Assembly: GCA_965224095.1 (NCBI GenBank)
Contig: OZ245039.1
Span: 3,596,001-3,660,000 of the forward strand
Direction: 5' to 3'
From: JBPEWY01 sp965224095
GTDB taxonomy: Bacteria; Bacteroidota; Bacteroidia; Flavobacteriales; Flavobacteriaceae
Length of the DNA stretch: 64,000 nt
Shown: one piece after another, positions 61,320-64,000 of the stretch
Position numbering within the stretch: position 1 is the first letter of the stretch
Layout: each line of letters opens with the position of its first letter
Notes under the pieces: model-generated
Database searches by the model: none
What the model saw: only the letters and a program-made list of their open reading frames with translations
What the model was told of the DNA's origin: nothing
Made by a program: the position numbers and the translations under genes

Positions 61320-64000
61320 ATGCCTAGAAGAAAAGACCTTAATACGATTCTGATTATAGGATCGGGCCCCATTATTATAGGACAGGCTTGTGAGTTTGAT
61401 TATTCAGGATCGCAAGCCCTCAGATCGTTAAAGGAAGATGGAATAAAGACGGTTTTAATAAACAGCAATCCCGCTACTATTATGACCGACCCGTCAATGG
61501 CCGATCATGTGTATCTCCTGCCCCTGAATACAAAATCGATTATTAAAATACTGAAGGATCATCCGGAAATAGATGCGGTTCTGCCAACCATGGGGGGGCA
61601 AACAGCCTTAAATTTATGTATAGAAGCAGATGAAAAAGGGATATGGAAGGATTTTGATGTGGAAATCATCGGGGTTGATATTGATGCTATCCAAATAACC
61701 GAAGACCGGGATAAATTCAAACAGTTACTAAAGGAGATTGATATCCCGGTAGCACCTGCCAAAACGGCTACTTCTTTCTTAAAAGGTAAAGAAATAGCCC
61801 AGGAGTTTGGTTTTCCGCTGGTTATAAGGCCTTCTTTTACATTAGGAGGAACCGGAGCATCTTTTGTACATACAAGAGAAGACTTTGAAAAGCTACTCAC
61901 ACGTGGCTTGGAAGCCTCGCCAATTCACGAGGTTCTTATTGATAAAGCTCTTTTAGGCTGGAAAGAGTACGAGCTTGAACTTCTCCGGGATAAAAACGAC
62001 AACGTTGTTATTATCTGTACCGTAGAGAATATGGACCCGATGGGAATCCACACAGGAGATTCCATTACCGTGGCACCCGCTATGACACTGTCTGACAGAA
62101 CCTTTCAGCGTATGAGAGACATGGCTATTAAGATGATGCGAAGCATTGGTGATTTTGTGGGAGGATGCAATGTACAATTTGCCGTGAGTCCGGATGAAAA
62201 AGAAGATATTATCGCTATAGAAATTAATCCCAGAGTATCTCGTTCCTCGGCTTTGGCTTCAAAAGCAACGGGGTATCCTATTGCAAAAATAGCGGCAAAA
62301 CTGGCAATAGGGTATTCTTTGGATGAATTAAGCAATCAGATAACCAAATCGACATCTGCTCTTTTTGAGCCAACCTTAGACTATGTAATCGTAAAAATAC
62401 CACGTTGGAATTTTGATAAATTTGAAGGCTCCGAAAGAACACTCGGATTGCAAATGAAGTCGGTTGGTGAGGTGATGGGAATCGGCAGATCGTTCCAGGA
62501 GGCCCTGCACAAAGCCACACAGTCTTTGGAGATTAAACGAAACGGACTGGGGGCAGATGGAAAAGGATATAAAAATTACGAGAAAATTATCGATAAACTG
62601 GCGAACCCCAGCTGGGATCGGGTTTTTGTAATTTACGATGCTATTCAAATAGGAATACCATTAAGCCGTATTCGTGAAATTACCAAGATAGATATGTGGT
62701 TCTTAAAACAATATGAAGAATTACATCATCTGGAAAGGGAAATTGAAAAATATACGATTGAATCGCTCCCAAAAGACCTGCTGTTGGAAGCTAAGCAAAA
62801 AGGTTTTGCAGACAGGCAAATAGCGCATATGCTGGGATGTTGGGAAAGCGAAGTTTACAAGAAAAGAGAAATCCTGGGTGTCAAAAGAGTATATAAGCTG
62901 GTAGACACCTGTGCAGCTGAGTTCAAAGCACAAACACCTTACTATTATTCTACGTTTGAGGATGAAGTGGAAACTGCTTCGGGAGTGAGATTTTCGGATA
63001 ATGAAAGTGAAGTTTCAGATAGAAAAAAGATTGTAGTACTGGGCTCCGGGCCCAACCGTATCGGTCAGGGAATAGAATTTGATTATTGCTGTGTTCACGG
63101 AGTGCTCGCTGCTGCCGAATGCGGGTACGAAACCATTATGATAAACTGTAACCCGGAAACGGTTTCAACTGATTTTGATACCGCTGACAAACTGTATTTT
63201 GAGCCGGTATTCTGGGAGCATATTTACGATATTATCAGACATGAAAAACCGGAGGGGGTTATTGTTCAGCTCGGCGGACAAACCGCTTTAAAACTGGCAG
63301 AGAAACTCGATAAATACGGGATTGAAATTATAGGAACCAGTTTTAAATCGCTCGATCTGGCGGAAGACAGAGGAAGTTTTTCAACCCTATTAAAAGAAAA
63401 TAACATTCCATATCCTGAGTTCGGGGTGGCCGAAACCGCCGACCAGGCTTTGCAACTAGCCGATAAGCTGGACTTTCCTATTTTGGTAAGGCCCTCGTAT
63501 GTACTTGGTGGACAGGGAATGAAAATAGTGATTAACAAACAGGAATTGGAAGAGCACGTAGTTGATCTGCTCAGAAAAATACCCAATAACAAATTACTGC
63601 TGGATCATTACCTGGACGGAGCTATTGAAGCAGAAGCCGATGCTATATGCGATGGAGAAAATGTATATATCATAGGGATCATGGAACATATAGAACCTTG
63701 CGGAATACATTCTGGTGACTCCAATGCTACGCTACCTCCTTTTAATTTAGGGGAATTTGTATTACAGCAAATTAAAGATCATACGCATACCATTGCTTTG
63801 GCATTGAATACCGTAGGCCTTATTAATATACAGTTTGCTATCAAAGACGATATGGTTTATATAATTGAAGCTAATCCAAGGGCGTCAAGAACGGTTCCTT
63901 TTATTGCTAAAGCGTACAAAGAACCTTATGTAAACTATGCTACCAAAGTAATGTTGAGAGAGAAGAAGCTTTCAGATTTTACATTTAATCCGCAGCTGGA
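61320..64000 (+). CDS. carB: Carbamoyl-phosphate synthase large subunit, partial
   Basis: The first 893 codons of a protein usually near 950-1075 residues; it runs off the right edge. It makes carbamoyl phosphate from bicarbonate, ammonia and two ATP for pyrimidine and arginine synthesis. Two homologous ATP-grasp halves are visible: ILIIGSGPIIIGQACEFDYSG with LVIRPSFTLGGTGASF in the first, and IVVLGSGPNRIGQGIEFDYCC with ILVRPSYVLGGQGMKI in the second. The central oligomerisation region lies between. The ATG at 61320 follows the rpmH terminator by 46 bases. The glutaminase subunit (carA) is not in the window. Confidence 0.97.
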   Translation, partial: MPRRKDLNTILIIGSGPIIIGQACEFDYSGSQALRSLKEDGIKTVLINSNPATIMTDPSMADHVYLLPLNTKSIIKILKDHPEIDAVLPTMGGQTALNLCIEADEKGIWKDFDVEIIGVDIDAIQITEDRDKFKQLLKEIDIPVAPAKTATSFLKGKEIAQEFGFPLVIRPSFTLGGTGASFVHTREDFEKLLTRGLEASPIHEVLIDKALLGWKEYELELLRDKNDNVVIICTVENMDPMGIHTGDSITVAPAMTLSDRTFQRMRDMAIKMMRSIGDFVGGCNVQFAVSPDEKEDIIAIEINPRVSRSSALASKATGYPIAKIAAKLAIGYSLDELSNQITKSTSALFEPTLDYVIVKIPRWNFDKFEGSERTLGLQMKSVGEVMGIGRSFQEALHKATQSLEIKRNGLGADGKGYKNYEKIIDKLANPSWDRVFVIYDAIQIGIPLSRIREITKIDMWFLKQYEELHHLEREIEKYTIESLPKDLLLEAKQKGFADRQIAHMLGCWESEVYKKREILGVKRVYKLVDTCAAEFKAQTPYYYSTFEDEVETASGVRFSDNESEVSDRKKIVVLGSGPNRIGQGIEFDYCCVHGVLAAAECGYETIMINCNPETVSTDFDTADKLYFEPVFWEHIYDIIRHEKPEGVIVQLGGQTALKLAEKLDKYGIEIIGTSFKSLDLAEDRGSFSTLLKENNIPYPEFGVAETADQALQLADKLDFPILVRPSYVLGGQGMKIVINKQELEEHVVDLLRKIPNNKLLLDHYLDGAIEAEADAICDGENVYIIGIMEHIEPCGIHSGDSNATLPPFNLGEFVLQQIKDHTHTIALALNTVGLINIQFAIKDDMVYIIEANPRASRTVPFIAKAYKEPYVNYATKVMLREKKLSDFTFNPQL

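Noticed and set aside
1..64000. tRNA, rRNA, CRISPR array, prophage or insertion sequence
   Set aside because: I scanned the intergenic gaps by eye and saw no cloverleaf, regular spacer-repeat pattern, transposase or phage gene.

Overview
The window is a contiguous piece of a Flavobacteriaceae (phylum Bacteroidota) chromosome with a moderately AT-rich base composition. Four things point there. Promoters are of the Bacteroidota type; the clearest, upstream of rpmH, reads TTTG-N19-TATATTTG. Shine-Dalgarno sites are scarce. Secreted proteins carry short signal peptides ending in xAQ, or lipoboxes. The gene content is typical of the family: type B L31, single-chain PurL, a LETM1-like protein, DUF4199, DUF6515, a GlmU-like protein and MtaB. 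I see no tRNA, rRNA, CRISPR array, prophage or insertion sequence. No gene-free stretch exceeds about 250 bp. Genus and species cannot be fixed from the sequence.

Layout. 1-3.5 kb: the start of a VOC-family gene running off the left edge, a PEBP-like secreted protein, an AraC regulator, a LETM1-like protein and a lipoprotein Cu/Zn superoxide dismutase. 3.5-13.6 kb: secreted protein turnover, with an S9 peptidase paired with a large VPS10/BNR propeller protein, a YdeI-like protein, and an M1-M28-propeller/SnoaL operon. 13.8-20.7 kb: a GNAT, a Crp/Fnr regulator, a three-gene envelope operon (OmpA-LamG fusion, DUF4412 lipoprotein, DUF3108-like protein), and a LytTR/TPR-histidine-kinase pair. 20.8-22.7 kb: an LtaS-like membrane sulfatase.

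22.8-30.7 kb is a fatty-acid beta-oxidation locus: fadD, then marR-fadN-fadA-fadE, with a strong terminator after fadE. A 26-bp near-perfect palindrome overlaps the marR promoter and is probably the MarR operator. The fadN-fadA-fadE order is that of Bacillus subtilis. 30.9-34.3 kb: a flavin-fold protein, two neighbouring DUF1579-like secreted proteins and an AraC regulator. 34.4-42.2 kb: purL, a TPR protein, endonuclease I and an RsmB-like rRNA methyltransferase. 42.2-45.4 kb: a BNR lipoprotein, DUF6515, and an ECF sigma operon (sigma, a repeat-containing membrane protein, a Spy-like periplasmic protein).

45.6-52.9 kb: an MsbA-type ABC exporter overlapping a phosphohexomutase, a GT2 glycosyltransferase, DUF4199, rpmE2, a GlmU-like acyl/nucleotidyltransferase and a small membrane protein. 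52.9-64 kb: a lipoprotein, an orphan peptide-binding protein divergent from mtaB, a tiny GNAT, an alpha/beta hydrolase, a lytic transglycosylase, a TPR membrane protein with DUF6263, then rpmH and carB, which is cut by the right edge.

Most of the window is housekeeping or typical flavobacterial envelope biology. I did not find an obvious new defence or biosynthetic system. The best leads are the marR palindrome, the LETM1-like protein, the propeller-SnoaL fusion in a peptidase operon, an M28 peptidase with an Asp in place of its first zinc His, the dyad upstream of the ECF sigma operon, and several structured intergenic regions.
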